Origin: Paenibacillus sp. W2I17
GTDB lineage: Bacteria > Bacillota > Bacilli > Paenibacillales > Paenibacillaceae
Assembly: GCF_030815985.1 (NCBI RefSeq)
Contig: NZ_JAUSXM010000001.1
Location: 5,580,001 to 5,644,000 of the forward strand
DNA: 64,000 nucleotides
Direction of reading: 5' to 3'
The notes beneath the pieces are model-generated. The model saw nothing but the letters and a program-made list of their open reading frames with translations, was not told the origin of the DNA and ran no database searches. A program made the position numbers and the translations under genes. Shown here one piece after another: positions 25,395 through 33,687 of this stretch (positions are counted from its first letter, which is position 1; every line of letters starts with the position of its first letter).

Positions 25395-25464
25395 AAAATA
25401 CAAAAACGCCGCTCTGACCATTCCCAACCTTCTTGTTTAAGGAGAGAATGGATCAAAGCGGCGT
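25395..25464 (-). terminator. Intrinsic terminator of the antiporter gene
   Basis: ACGCCGCT (25406-25413) with AGCGGCGT (25457-25464), and an inner CCATTC/GAATGG stem. On the minus strand the stem is followed by TTTTGTATTTT. Confidence 0.85.
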
Positions 25465-25557
25465 GTACTTCACGAACCGTAAAGTTCATTTTAATTAACG
25501 CAAGTATAGCTTTATATATGCAATGATTTCAATACCTTTCAATCTTAGCATCCACAG

Positions 25558-26748
25558 TTACCCACTTAAATGAGATTCTTCAATTCCTCTTTCAACTTGC
25601 TTTTCCCCTTTTTTGCGTGCAAAGGTGATTTTAAGGAGTGGTGGAGTAACCAGCGTAGTAACAATAACCATGATCACAACGCTGGTGAAGTACTCCGAAT
25701 CAAGCAATCCGGAAGCAAGTCCCGTTGAAGCGATAATCAGGGCAACCTCACCTCTTGATATCATTCCTGACCCAATGGCCAGTGAAGATGACATATTAAA
25801 TCCGGTCAGTCGTGCACCAGCTCCACCACCAATAAGTTTGGTAACAATGGCGATGAGGCTTATAACAACAATAAACCAAATCTGTGAACCCACGCCATCA
25901 AAGGTGACATTTAAGCCAATACTTACAAAGAACACTGGAACAAAAATTCCGTAGGCGATCGGTTCCAGTTTGGTTTCGACTTCATGTTTGAAGTTGGTTT
26001 GGGAAATGGCGATACCAGCGGCAAATGCTCCAATGATTCCAGCAACACCCATCCACTCTGCAAAGTACGAGAATCCGAAACAAATGATCAGGCCCGCAGT
26101 AATAACGGTCTCGGTTACTTTCAGTGGTGCCATCCACTTCATGATGCGTGGAACAAGGAACCAGCTGGCTGCGATAATAATAACAAAGAATAACAACTTC
26201 TTACCGATAAGCAAAGAAATCGAAGTGTCTCCTCCACCTGTACCCAGCAAGCTCATCATAACGGCAAGAATGACAACGACCAGGACATCATCGACGACAG
26301 CAGCACCAAGGATTGTTGTACCCTCACGAGAGCTGAGTTGATCCATATCTTTCAGTGTCTGAACCGAAATGCTGACAGAAGTGGCACAGAATAAAAGTCC
26401 AAAGAACAGTGCGTGTGTCTGTGACATACCAAAGGCTATGGCCGAACCGTATCCCCCGATAAAAGGCAAAATAATACCGCCGACCGCTACGGCAAAGGCC
26501 GCCTTCCAGTTTTTCTTTAATTGCTCCAGATCGGTTTCCAGTCCGGCAATGAACATTAACAGCAATACCCCGATCTCAGCCATATAATGCACGAAATCAC
26601 TTTGCTGAACCCAACCGAGAATTGCAGGCCCGAGGATGACACCCACAATCAGTTTCCCCAGGACCGATGGCTGACCCAATCTTACGGATAGATCACCAGC
26701 AAGTTTGGTAAAGATTAAAATAAGTGCAAGAACCAAAATAAATTCCAT
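25558..26748 (-). CDS. CPA2-type monovalent cation/proton antiporter
   Basis: 396 residues, about 12 membrane helices and no C-terminal TrkA-N or RCK domain. The segment ILGAAVVDDVLVVVILAV holds the paired Asp residues used for ion exchange in this family; LFFGLLFCATSVSISVQTL is the preceding unwound-helix region. Relatives include KefB/GerT and the YhaU-type K+/H+ antiporters. The ion is not readable from sequence. The leader contains an intrinsic terminator between promoter and start codon, which suggests control by premature termination. Confidence 0.9.
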   Translation of the reverse strand: MEFILVLALILIFTKLAGDLSVRLGQPSVLGKLIVGVILGPAILGWVQQSDFVHYMAEIGVLLLMFIAGLETDLEQLKKNWKAAFAVAVGGIILPFIGGYGSAIAFGMSQTHALFFGLLFCATSVSISVQTLKDMDQLSSREGTTILGAAVVDDVLVVVILAVMMSLLGTGGGDTSISLLIGKKLLFFVIIIAASWFLVPRIMKWMAPLKVTETVITAGLIICFGFSYFAEWMGVAGIIGAFAAGIAISQTNFKHEVETKLEPIAYGIFVPVFFVSIGLNVTFDGVGSQIWFIVVISLIAIVTKLIGGGAGARLTGFNMSSSLAIGSGMISRGEVALIIASTGLASGLLDSEYFTSVVIMVIVTTLVTPPLLKITFARKKGEKQVERGIEESHLSG

Positions 26749-26816
26749 AGGTGTACTCCCCTCCAGTAGTAGCGTCTATAGGTTAACCAACCCAAGGGCG
26801 ATCCATTCTCAGCTTT

Positions 26817-26868
26817 AAAAAGACAAAAAGGCACAGAAAGGCATTAAGAGAGTGCCGTTCTGTGCCTG
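26817..26868 (-). terminator. Terminator inside the antiporter leader (candidate attenuator)
   Basis: On the minus strand AGGCACAG and GGCA pair with TGCC and CTGTGCCT, then TTTTTGTCTTTTT. It lies about 65 nt after the predicted start site and about 70 nt before the antiporter ATG. An alternative 5-bp pairing of the upstream GCCTG (complement of 26895-26899) with the CAGGC of the 5' arm could act as antiterminator. Confidence 0.75.
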
Positions 26869-26936
26869 AAAAAGACAAAGAGGGCCCTTGGTGACAGGCT
26901 CCTCCAGTTTCAACGCGTATGTGATTAATTGCATTA

Positions 26937-26965
26937 ATTATACCACAAATGTGGACTCGGGTAAA
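26937..26965 (-). promoter_or_regulatory. Promoter of the antiporter leader
   Basis: Minus-strand TTTACC, 17-bp spacer, TATAAT (complement of 26937-26942). It predicts a leader of about 180 nt. Confidence 0.65.
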
Positions 26966-27052
26966 TGGGAACCGGAATGGATTTGATTGAAAAAGGCCGT
27001 AAAGGGGCATTTTATAGGGGAGTGCAGCGGTTTTTGTTCAGAGTGTTGTCAC

Positions 27053-27081
27053 TTAACAGCCTGGAATTGGCGAGATATAAT
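27053..27081 (+). promoter_or_regulatory. Promoter of the DUF420 gene
   Basis: TTAACA (27053-27058), 17-bp spacer, TATAAT (27076-27081). Confidence 0.7.
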
Positions 27082-27122
27082 GATATAGAACATAGAAGTT
27101 AGGATATGAGGAGGATTTTGCA

Positions 27123-27695
27123 TTGGGCAAAAATAACAAAGGGGAGCCGAACATTCCATCCCCGACGAGTAATAAAAATTTCGCAGGCATCATTATCACG
27201 ATTTCCATTCTCGCTAATGTCATTATTTTATTATTGTTCTTCGCACCGTCGATTGGTTACAAAGGTGATGTAACCTTTGATATTACGGTGTTGCCGCGGT
27301 TTAATGCCGTGTTTAACAGCTTTACCTTCATCTTCCTGCTCGCAGCGCTTATTGCTATTATCAAGCGGAATGTGAAGCTGCACAAACGATTTATTCTTGC
27401 TGCATTCTCAACGACACTGTTATTCCTCGTGACCTATCTGACGTTTCATTACCTCTCACCAGAGACGTCCAAATACGGCGGCGAGGGCATCATTCGTTCG
27501 ATCTATTTCTTTATTTTGATTACCCATAGTATACTGGCAGCCCTGATTGTTCCATTGGCATTATTCACACTTGTGTGGGGTTGGACGAATCAATTGAAGA
27601 AACACCGCAAAATTGCACGTTGGACGATGCCAATCTGGCTGTACGTCAGTTCTACAGGTGTTGTAGTATATCTCATGATGGCACCATATTATTAA
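27123..27695 (+). CDS. DUF420 membrane protein (CtaM/YozB-like)
   Basis: 190 residues from a TTG start at 27123, 8 bp after GAGGAGG. Five predicted helices. Conserved DUF420 features include LPRFNAVFNSFTFIFLLAA, KLHKRFILAA with His, TYLTFHY and THSILAALIVPLAL. CtaM of Staphylococcus aureus belongs to this family and is needed for an active aa3-type quinol oxidase. The window's qoxABCD operon lies about 28 kb downstream, so this protein is a candidate assembly factor for it. That link is inference from family knowledge. Confidence 0.85.
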   Translation: MGKNNKGEPNIPSPTSNKNFAGIIITISILANVIILLLFFAPSIGYKGDVTFDITVLPRFNAVFNSFTFIFLLAALIAIIKRNVKLHKRFILAAFSTTLLFLVTYLTFHYLSPETSKYGGEGIIRSIYFFILITHSILAALIVPLALFTLVWGWTNQLKKHRKIARWTMPIWLYVSSTGVVVYLMMAPYY

Positions 27696-27768
27696 TGTTA
27701 TGAACGTTTCACTGTGCTAATTAGTTTGACTTGCGGGTAATGTTTCCATGGAAGGAGGGTTCACGTTT

Positions 27769-28512
27769 ATGTACAGAGTTGTTTTGATTCGCCATGGACA
27801 GAGCATGTGGAATGTAGAGAATCGTTTTACCGGATGGACAGATGTGGATCTGACGACGGATGGTTACGCAGAAGCTCGTAAAGCAGGGAAGATCATGAAG
27901 GAACAGGGATTTGATTTTGATTATGCCTATGCATCCGTGCTGAAACGTTCTATCCGAACACTCGATATTGCGCTGGATGAAATGGACCTCATGTGGATTC
28001 CCATTACGAAGACTTGGAAGTTGAATGAACGCCATTATGGTGCGCTGCAAGGACTGAATAAACAACAGACTGCTCTGAAGTACGGTGAAGACCAAGTAAA
28101 GGAATGGAGACGATCCGTTAACGTATCTCCCCCGGCACTGGACGAAACTGATGACCGATATGTGCAGGATCTGGACAAGTACAAGCGGCTCGGATGCACC
28201 ATCCCGTTTACGGAGAACCTGATGGATACCTCGAAGCGTGTACTGGAGTACTGGAATGCGGAGATTAAACCGATGGTGTCTGCTGGCAAAAGAGTGCTGA
28301 TCTCTGCGCATGGTAACACGCTCCGTTCACTCGTCATGCATCTGGACCAATTGTCCGAAGCAGACGTGATGGCGCTCAATATCCCGACAGGCATTCCGCT
28401 TGTCTACGAATTGGATGAAGATCTACATCCCATCGGGCACTTTTATCTGACGGCCGATGGTTCGACCTACAAACATGAAGAAATGACCCATGTGGCAACG
28501 CCATCTGATTAA
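27769..28512 (+). CDS. gpmA: 2,3-bisphosphoglycerate-dependent phosphoglycerate mutase
   Basis: 247 residues from ATG 27769 (GGAAGGAGGG 9 bp upstream), the normal GpmA length. [10 protein letters not shown] holds the phospho-His (His9), [14 protein letters not shown] the substrate loop, and [11 protein letters not shown] the second catalytic His. It interconverts 3- and 2-phosphoglycerate in glycolysis. Many Firmicutes use the cofactor-independent GpmI inside the gapA-pgk-tpi cluster; a stand-alone gpmA like this one is often an additional enzyme. A terminator follows. Confidence 0.93.
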   Translation: MYRVVLIRHGQSMWNVENRFTGWTDVDLTTDGYAEARKAGKIMKEQGFDFDYAYASVLKRSIRTLDIALDEMDLMWIPITKTWKLNERHYGALQGLNKQQTALKYGEDQVKEWRRSVNVSPPALDETDDRYVQDLDKYKRLGCTIPFTENLMDTSKRVLEYWNAEIKPMVSAGKRVLISAHGNTLRSLVMHLDQLSEADVMALNIPTGIPLVYELDEDLHPIGHFYLTADGSTYKHEEMTHVATPSD

Positions 28513-28550
28513 ACGGGTGTGAACGTTTATGCCTCAACAGAGCAAGTGAA

Positions 28551-28592
28551 AGATGACCGCTGAATTTTAATTCGGAGGTCATCTTTTTTTCT
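28551..28592 (+). terminator. Intrinsic terminator after gpmA
   Basis: AGATGACC (28551-28558) pairs with GGTCATCT (28577-28584), with a T-run after it. Confidence 0.9.
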
Positions 28593-28684
28593 GCGATCAA
28601 GCCTGCACTTCGTTTCGTTTTGCTCCCACAGGGTAATTGTCAAACAAGACACGATGTACATTTATCCTGAAGGAGGAGAAGCAC

Positions 28685-28855
28685 ATGTCTAAAAGAAGAG
28701 GAATTATCATGACGGCTATCGGCGCAGGTGTGACTTATCTGATGAGGAACAAACAAGCAAGAGATAAGCTGTTTAGCACTGTCTCGGGTATGATGAAAAA
28801 CTCCAATTCGTCCAATGGAACAAGTAAAACCAGACCACGTGTGGAAGTGAAATAG
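28685..28855 (+). CDS. Small basic hypothetical protein
   Basis: 56 residues from ATG 28685, which has a strong AAGGAGGAG ribosome site; the in-frame extension upstream has none. A short hydrophobic stretch (IIMTAIGAGVTYLM, about residues 6-19) is flanked by basic residues, and the tail is Ser/Asn/Lys-rich. It resembles short YtxH-like membrane-associated proteins but I do not recognise a family. Its own terminator follows, so it is likely an independent gene. Confidence 0.65.
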   Translation: MSKRRGIIMTAIGAGVTYLMRNKQARDKLFSTVSGMMKNSNSSNGTSKTRPRVEVK

Positions 28856-28900
28856 ATTGCGATAGTTCGTTTATCGTTGAATTAAAATGCTGATCATGAG

Positions 28901-28932
28901 AAACCTGGAGATGAAGTCGTTCCAGGTTTTTT
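28901..28932 (+). terminator. Intrinsic terminator after the small basic protein
   Basis: AAACCTGGA pairs with TCCAGGTTT (28921-28929), then TTTT. Confidence 0.9.
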
Positions 28933-29034
28933 TGTGCAATCAAAAGCAATCCCTTGCTTTTGTGTGAAATGCGATTTTTGCCAGCAAGAATGATACAATG
29001 GATACTTGCAGAACGTATGGAGGGAGATGCACAT

Positions 29035-29943
29035 ATGAAGAAAAATCGTCTGGGTACATCCGAACTGATGGTGTCTGAGATTGGGCTGGGATGTATGTCA
29101 CTTGGAACTGAAATGGAGCACGCTGTGGGCCTGGTTCATGAGGCTCTGGATCATGGGGTCAATCTGCTGGATACAGCCGATCTTTACGACGCAGGGCGTA
29201 ATGAAGAGATTGTAGGACAAGCTATTAAGGGGCGTCGGGACCAAGTCATTGTGGCGACCAAAGTAGGTAATCGTCGTATGCCGGGCAAAGAGGGCTGGTC
29301 ATGGGACCCGTCCAAAGCCTACATTAAGCAGGCTGTACATGAAAGTCTGAAGCGTCTGCAGACCGATTACATCGATCTGTATCAGCTGCATGGCGGGACC
29401 TTGGACGACCCCATCGAAGAGACGATCGAAGCGTTTGAGGAACTAAAGAAGGAAGGACATATCCGATATTACGGAATTTCCTCCATTCGTCCCAATGTGA
29501 TTCGGGAGTATGTAAAGAGGGCATCCATCGTCAGTGTGATGAACCAGTACAGCATTGCTGACCGCAGAGCGGAAGAAGAAGTGCTGCCTTTGTTGGAACA
29601 AAAGGGGATCAGCGTAATTGCCCGTGGGCCCGTAGCTAGCGGAGTGCTTGCCGATTCCGGATCTGCCAAGGCAGACAAAGGTTATCTGGACTATACGCCA
29701 GAGCAACTATATACCATTCGGCAAGGGCTAAGTCGTCTTGTTACAGACCAACGCAGTATGGCTCAGACAGCTATCCGCTACGCGTTATCCCATCCTGCCG
29801 TAGCAGCAGTTGTCCCTGGTGCCAGTTCAAGAGAACAGTTGCTGCACAATATTGCAGCTTCGAATTCGCCTGCACTCACCGCTGCGGAAATTCAGGAAAT
29901 ACGAGAACTCAGTCCCGCTAATTTGTACAAGCAGCATCGTTAA
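29035..29943 (+). CDS. Aldo/keto reductase
   Basis: 302 residues from ATG 29035 (GGAGGGAG 8 bp upstream). The catalytic tetrad is visible: Asp and Tyr in DTADLYDAG, Lys in ATKVG, and His in LYQLHG. The C-terminal NADPH-binding pattern (VAAVVPGASSREQL) is also present. The enzyme would reduce an aldehyde or ketone in the cytoplasm; the substrate is unknown. A TACAAT -10 lies at 28994. The thioredoxin gene follows after 85 bp with its own promoter-like sequence. Confidence 0.92.
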   Translation: MKKNRLGTSELMVSEIGLGCMSLGTEMEHAVGLVHEALDHGVNLLDTADLYDAGRNEEIVGQAIKGRRDQVIVATKVGNRRMPGKEGWSWDPSKAYIKQAVHESLKRLQTDYIDLYQLHGGTLDDPIEETIEAFEELKKEGHIRYYGISSIRPNVIREYVKRASIVSVMNQYSIADRRAEEEVLPLLEQKGISVIARGPVASGVLADSGSAKADKGYLDYTPEQLYTIRQGLSRLVTDQRSMAQTAIRYALSHPAVAAVVPGASSREQLLHNIAASNSPALTAAEIQEIRELSPANLYKQHR

Positions 29944-29957
29944 CTCCATTAAGCCTA

Positions 29958-29986
29958 TTTTCAATTGTAACTATACGAGGTACAAT
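29958..29986 (+). promoter_or_regulatory. Promoter of the thioredoxin gene
   Basis: TTTTCA (29958-29963), 17-bp spacer, TACAAT (29981-29986). Confidence 0.5.
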
Positions 29987-30028
29987 GAAGATCAGCCAAA
30001 AAAGGAACATATAAGGGAGAGAAGACAT

Positions 30029-30355
30029 ATGGAAAGAATTCAAAGTGAACAGCAATATTTGGATACAATTAACTCTGATGGTTTTACCGTCATTAAATTT
30101 GATACAACATGGTGTCCAGATTGCAAAAACCTGGATCGTTTCATTGGGGATGTTATCGACCAACATACGGACAAAACCTTCTATGCCCTGGATGCAGAGA
30201 AGTTCCAGCCGTTTGCCGAAGAGAATGGTGTACGCGGCATTCCAAGCCTGCTCGTCTTCCAGAACGGTAAGAAAATTGCACATCTGCATAGCAAATGGGC
30301 TAAAACACCTGCTCAAATCTCCGAGTATCTGGAGACGCTTGAATCCAAAGTTTAA
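30029..30355 (+). CDS. Thioredoxin-family protein (CPDC active site)
   Basis: 108 residues from ATG 30029 (AAGGGAGAG 7 bp upstream). The active site is WCPDC (Cys29, Cys32), not the WCGPC of classical thioredoxin. GIPSLLVF carries the cis-Pro. There is no signal peptide, so it is cytoplasmic. The CPDC motif is common in small Bacillus/Paenibacillus thioredoxin-like proteins and shifts redox potential relative to CGPC. The specific partner is unknown. Confidence 0.9.
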   Translation: MERIQSEQQYLDTINSDGFTVIKFDTTWCPDCKNLDRFIGDVIDQHTDKTFYALDAEKFQPFAEENGVRGIPSLLVFQNGKKIAHLHSKWAKTPAQISEYLETLESKV

Positions 30356-30399
30356 GCGTACGAAGGCATCAGCAGTTTGTTTAATTAACTTAGCTAAAG

Positions 30400-30437
30400 A
30401 GACCTCTTCTTGTCCTGCGACAGGAAGGGGTTTTTTC
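30400..30437 (+). terminator. Intrinsic terminator after the thioredoxin gene
   Basis: A stem of CCTCTTCTTGTC with GACAGGAAGGGG (one bulge) around CTGC, followed by TTTTTT. Confidence 0.8.
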
Positions 30438-30458
30438 TGCTTCATTCCAGCACGCATG

Positions 30459-30482
30459 ATGTGCATTCAAATGTGCATTCGA
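30459..30482 (+). repeat. Tandem 12-bp direct repeat
   Basis: ATGTGCATTCAA is followed at once by ATGTGCATTCGA. It lies about 55 bp before a TATACT (30536-30541) and may be a regulator site for the small gene downstream. Confidence 0.5.
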
Positions 30483-30580
30483 ATAACTGAAGTTGAGAAA
30501 CAACGCTTGTTTAGAATTTGTTCAGTGCTCCCATGTATACTGTGAGAACAAACTGAATATTTGGAGTGAACAAGATCCGT

Positions 30581-30763
30581 ATGAAGAATGAAATTTTTGA
30601 AGAAATGCACCAATTAAGTCACAATGATGACCGAAGATACCGATTGTTGATGATTGGAGTGAAACAATTGCTGCAGGAACAAAAGGAGAATAGATATAAT
30701 CTGCGTGAGAGATTGAAGAGTCGAAAGAAACAACGGAACATTCAATTAAAAGAGTGGTATTAG
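30581..30763 (+). CDS. Small basic hypothetical protein
   Basis: 60 residues from ATG 30581. It is highly charged (about a third Lys/Arg/Glu) and mostly helical in pattern: EIFEEMHQLSHNDDRRYRLL then a basic tail RLKSRKKQRNI. TTGGAGTG lies upstream with a long spacing; a GTG at 30566 is the alternative start but has no ribosome site. There is no membrane helix or known motif. A TATACT box and a tandem repeat upstream support transcription, but coding status is uncertain. Confidence 0.4.
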   Translation: MKNEIFEEMHQLSHNDDRRYRLLMIGVKQLLQEQKENRYNLRERLKSRKKQRNIQLKEWY

Positions 30764-30957
30764 CCAGACTGCTTTTTAGAAGTGAACATAAATATGGTTG
30801 TCCATGATACATAGTAAACCTAGTCGGCATCACCAATGCTCCAACCCAGCAAAGAAGGAAGTAATGAAGAATCAGACTTCTTCTAATTACGGATATTCCT
30901 GTCTCTGAAGCAGCAACAGAATCGTGAAGCAACAGGAACATCGCACAGAATATAAAA

Positions 30958-30999
30958 TATGGCGGCCTCGCTTCCCAAGGGAACGTGAGGCCGCCATTG
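30958..30999 (-). terminator. Intrinsic terminator of uppP
   Basis: GGCGGCCTC-G-CTTCCC pairs with GGGAAC-GTGAGGCCGCC. On the minus strand the stem is followed by ATATTTTATATT. Confidence 0.8.
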
Positions 31000-31032
31000 A
31001 TTTTGCCTGTCTAATTACTTGAATTGTAATGC

Positions 31033-31842
31033 TTACATCAGAATAATAAAGAACACGGCTGCCAAGACAAAGCGATACACAGCAAAGACGGTCAGGCTCA
31101 ATTTTTTCAAAATGGACAGGAACGTCTTGATCGCAAGCATGGCGACGATGAAAGCAGCGATGAATCCAATCGCGAAGATTGGGAAATCACTGCCGTTCAG
31201 GTGATCGATACTTTTGTACAGGTCATATCCCGTAGCACCAATCATAATTGGCACAGACACAAGGAATGTGAACTCCGCAGCGGCTACACGGCTTACCCCT
31301 GCAAAGAGACCGCCTGAGATCGTTGACCCGGAACGGGAGAAGCCTGGCCACAATGCCAATATCTGGAATATACCCACCGCGAATGCCTGTTTGTAGGAAA
31401 TATCATCGACATCATGGGTAGTAATCCGCCCACTCTTCCGGCTCCAGCGTTCGGCCACGATCATCAATATACCACCTATAACGAGACTGTACAGCACTGT
31501 TTCCGGACCAAACAAATGTGCTTTGATCCAGTCGCGGAATACAAGTCCGATAACTACGGCAGGAACCATCGCCAGGAAGATATGTCCCAGATTGAGGCGG
31601 CGGGAGTAAGGTCTGCTCCCTCCGGTGAAGCGGAACATATCAATGAATTTGTTCCAGTACAGTACAACAACAGCAAGTACAGCCCCGAGTTGAACAACCA
31701 CCTCAAACGTTTTGACTGACTCGTTGTCCTCCGATAAACCCAGCAAGTGGGCAGTCAGAATCATGTGTCCAGTAGAGGACACGGGCAAAAACTCAGTCAA
31801 ACCTTCGATGATGCCCATAATAATGGATGATATAATGTCCAA
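31033..31842 (-). CDS. uppP: Undecaprenyl-diphosphatase UppP/BacA
   Basis: 269 residues from a TTG start at 31842, 7 bp after AAGGAGG on the minus strand. The longer frame to 31953 has no ribosome site and would overlap the promoter. Both active-site motifs are present: EGLTEFLPVSSTGH (about residues 10-23) and PGFSRSGSTI. Eight or more helices. It removes a phosphate from C55-PP to recycle the lipid carrier for wall synthesis, and overexpression gives bacitracin resistance. A short hairpin (GACAGC-ACAG-GCTGTC, 31868-31883) lies in its leader. Confidence 0.95.
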   Translation of the reverse strand: MDIISSIIMGIIEGLTEFLPVSSTGHMILTAHLLGLSEDNESVKTFEVVVQLGAVLAVVVLYWNKFIDMFRFTGGSRPYSRRLNLGHIFLAMVPAVVIGLVFRDWIKAHLFGPETVLYSLVIGGILMIVAERWSRKSGRITTHDVDDISYKQAFAVGIFQILALWPGFSRSGSTISGGLFAGVSRVAAAEFTFLVSVPIMIGATGYDLYKSIDHLNGSDFPIFAIGFIAAFIVAMLAIKTFLSILKKLSLTVFAVYRFVLAAVFFIILM

Positions 31843-31924
31843 TTCTCTTCCTCCTTGAAATGCAGGTGACAGCACAGGCTGTCCTGCTTGACCATGCCTG
31901 TTCATTTGAACAAGGCTATCACCT

Positions 31925-31953
31925 ATTATGATCACAAATGCACTCAACTTCAA
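31925..31953 (-). promoter_or_regulatory. Promoter of uppP
   Basis: Minus-strand TTGAAG (complement of 31948-31953), 17-bp spacer, CATAAT (complement of 31925-31930). Confidence 0.6.
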
Positions 31954-31985
31954 CTTATGCTTGTAACCATTTGTTTAAAACTATA

Positions 31986-32015
31986 TTGACAAAAACCTAG
32001 TTATCCCATAGGATA
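31986..32015 (+). promoter_or_regulatory. Promoter of the TetR gene with overlapping dyad
   Basis: TTGACA (31986-31991), 17-bp spacer, TAGGAT (32009-32014). A TATCC-CATA-GGATA inverted repeat (32002-32015) covers the -10 and is a candidate autoregulatory operator. A GACT/GACT repeat follows at about 32025-32034. Confidence 0.5.
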
Positions 32016-32056
32016 TAACTTAACTGACTGACTGATCAATCGGGAGGGTTACATGA

Positions 32057-32689
32057 ATGACCAAAATTAACGGTTTGGAACCCGGTGAAGAACGCCGGGA
32101 CCAAATAATACGCATAGCGATGGAGCGTTTTGCAACCCAAGGCTACCATCAGACGAAAATTTCCGATATCGTCCGTGAGGCTGGTGTGGCGCAAGGGACG
32201 TTCTACTGGCACTTCAAGAGTAAAGAAGCCATTGCTTCGGAGATTGTCTTAACGGGCAAGGAGGAGTTGCTTGAGGCGATCGGACAAGGGTACCGCAAGG
32301 ATGCAGGATCGGTAGAAGATATGGTGAAAGCATCGGAAAGGCTGTTCACTGACTTGTTTTTGTTTGCCACGCAGAATCGCTATTTTATGGAACTGTTGCT
32401 CAAAGGCATCGTGACGGAAGAATCCGTACAACGCCTGGTTGAGGAGACACGTAATGCTGTCGAAACTGCGTTTCGTCACAATATGGAACGAGCCATCGAA
32501 CTCGGCATGTTGCCTAAGGGCATGGATGTACCGCTTCGAGCAGCGTTATTGGTAAGCATGATTGAAGGCATGATATCACGCTGGTTGTTCGGTTCCGATG
32601 AGTTGCACAGCAAATTCTCAGCCATGACAGCTTCATCGCTGGCAGCTGAGGCAGCAAGCTTTGAGTTTTACGGACTGCTAGGCACATAA
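32057..32689 (+). CDS. TetR/AcrR-family transcriptional regulator
   Basis: 210 residues. The N-terminal DNA-binding domain is clear: RRDQIIRIAMERFATQGYHQTKISDIVREAGVAQ-type helices ending in GTFYWHFKSKEAIA. The C-terminal ligand domain has no recognisable subfamily. ATG 32057 sits 8 bp after GGGAGGG; the ATG at 32053 is out of frame. It precedes the amino-acid importer by 114 bp in the same direction and could regulate it or only itself. Confidence 0.9.
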   Translation: MTKINGLEPGEERRDQIIRIAMERFATQGYHQTKISDIVREAGVAQGTFYWHFKSKEAIASEIVLTGKEELLEAIGQGYRKDAGSVEDMVKASERLFTDLFLFATQNRYFMELLLKGIVTEESVQRLVEETRNAVETAFRHNMERAIELGMLPKGMDVPLRAALLVSMIEGMISRWLFGSDELHSKFSAMTASSLAAEAASFEFYGLLGT

Positions 32690-32803
32690 GATTCACATGA
32701 TTAAACAAATAGCAGGGAATAATGGGTACAACTGCGGTTTAGTCACAATAAAGTAACCAAATGTACAACCAGATTAATACACGACTGAGAGGAAGTTAAC
32801 GTA

Positions 32804-33655
32804 ATGAACAAAACATATGGATCGAAAACTCGTAAAGGCTGGTCTTTGACAGCGATTCTGCTGATGACCGTGCTGGTACTTAGTGCTTGTGGAAGTAAAG
32901 CAACAGATGGTGGAAGCACAAATGGTGCACAGGCAACAAATGAACTGGAGCAGATCAAGTCTGCTGGCGTTATCAAAGTGGGCATGATGGGCACATACGC
33001 ACCGTACAACTTCCTGAACGATAAGAAAGAAATGGACGGCTACGATGCCGATATCGCACGTGAAGTTGCGAAGCGTCTGGGTGTAGAGGTTGAATTTGTA
33101 TCCCAAGAGTTCTCGGGTCTGACACCAAGTCTGCAAGCGAAGAAGCTTGATGCCATTATCAGCCAAATGACGATTACCGATGATCGTAAGAAAGTACTGG
33201 ATTTCAGTGATCCGTATATTACGAACCAAGTTAAAATTATTGTAAAAGAAGACAATAACGATATTACCAAGCTGGAAGATTTCAAAGGGAAAACGATTGG
33301 TGTAGGTCTGGGTACAAATGATGAATCATATCTGCGTAATGAAGTGTTGCCAAAAGTGGGAGACTTCACGATCAAAACCTATGACGATGTCATCTCTTCA
33401 CTCAAAGATCTGAATGCTGGACGGATTGACGCAACAATTAACAATATGTACGCTCTGAAACCGATTGTGGATGCCAATGGTTTTAATATCAAAGCTGTAG
33501 GTGAACCGATTAAGAGTGACCAGGCAGGTATTGCTGTTCGCAAAGACAATCCGGAACTCGTAGCTGCACTGAATGATGCTCTCAAAGGCATGAAAGATGA
33601 TGGCACGTACAATACCATTTTCAAAAAATGGTTTGGTGAAGAGCCTGCGCAATAA
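32804..33655 (+). CDS. Polar amino-acid ABC transporter substrate-binding lipoprotein
   Basis: 283 residues. The signal peptide ends in a VLSAC lipobox. The mature part is a family 3 solute-binding protein: IKVGMMGTYAPYNF, DGYDADIAREVAKRLG, the KLDAIISQMTITDDR ligand-binding stretch and DFSDPY. It takes up a polar amino acid (cystine, glutamine, arginine or similar). The absence of a subfamily-specific motif leaves the substrate open. It is the first gene of a three-gene importer operon. Confidence 0.9.
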   Translation: MNKTYGSKTRKGWSLTAILLMTVLVLSACGSKATDGGSTNGAQATNELEQIKSAGVIKVGMMGTYAPYNFLNDKKEMDGYDADIAREVAKRLGVEVEFVSQEFSGLTPSLQAKKLDAIISQMTITDDRKKVLDFSDPYITNQVKIIVKEDNNDITKLEDFKGKTIGVGLGTNDESYLRNEVLPKVGDFTIKTYDDVISSLKDLNAGRIDATINNMYALKPIVDANGFNIKAVGEPIKSDQAGIAVRKDNPELVAALNDALKGMKDDGTYNTIFKKWFGEEPAQ

Positions 33656-33687
33656 TGAACCTGCAAGGCGAAGGGAAGATTTGACCG

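Noticed and set aside
26749..26940. ydaO (c-di-AMP), M-box or TPP riboswitch in the antiporter leader
   Set aside because: A CTGAGA-like string occurs but the second TPP motif does not, and I find none of the conserved ydaO or M-box core sequences. Reported only as an unclassified attenuator.
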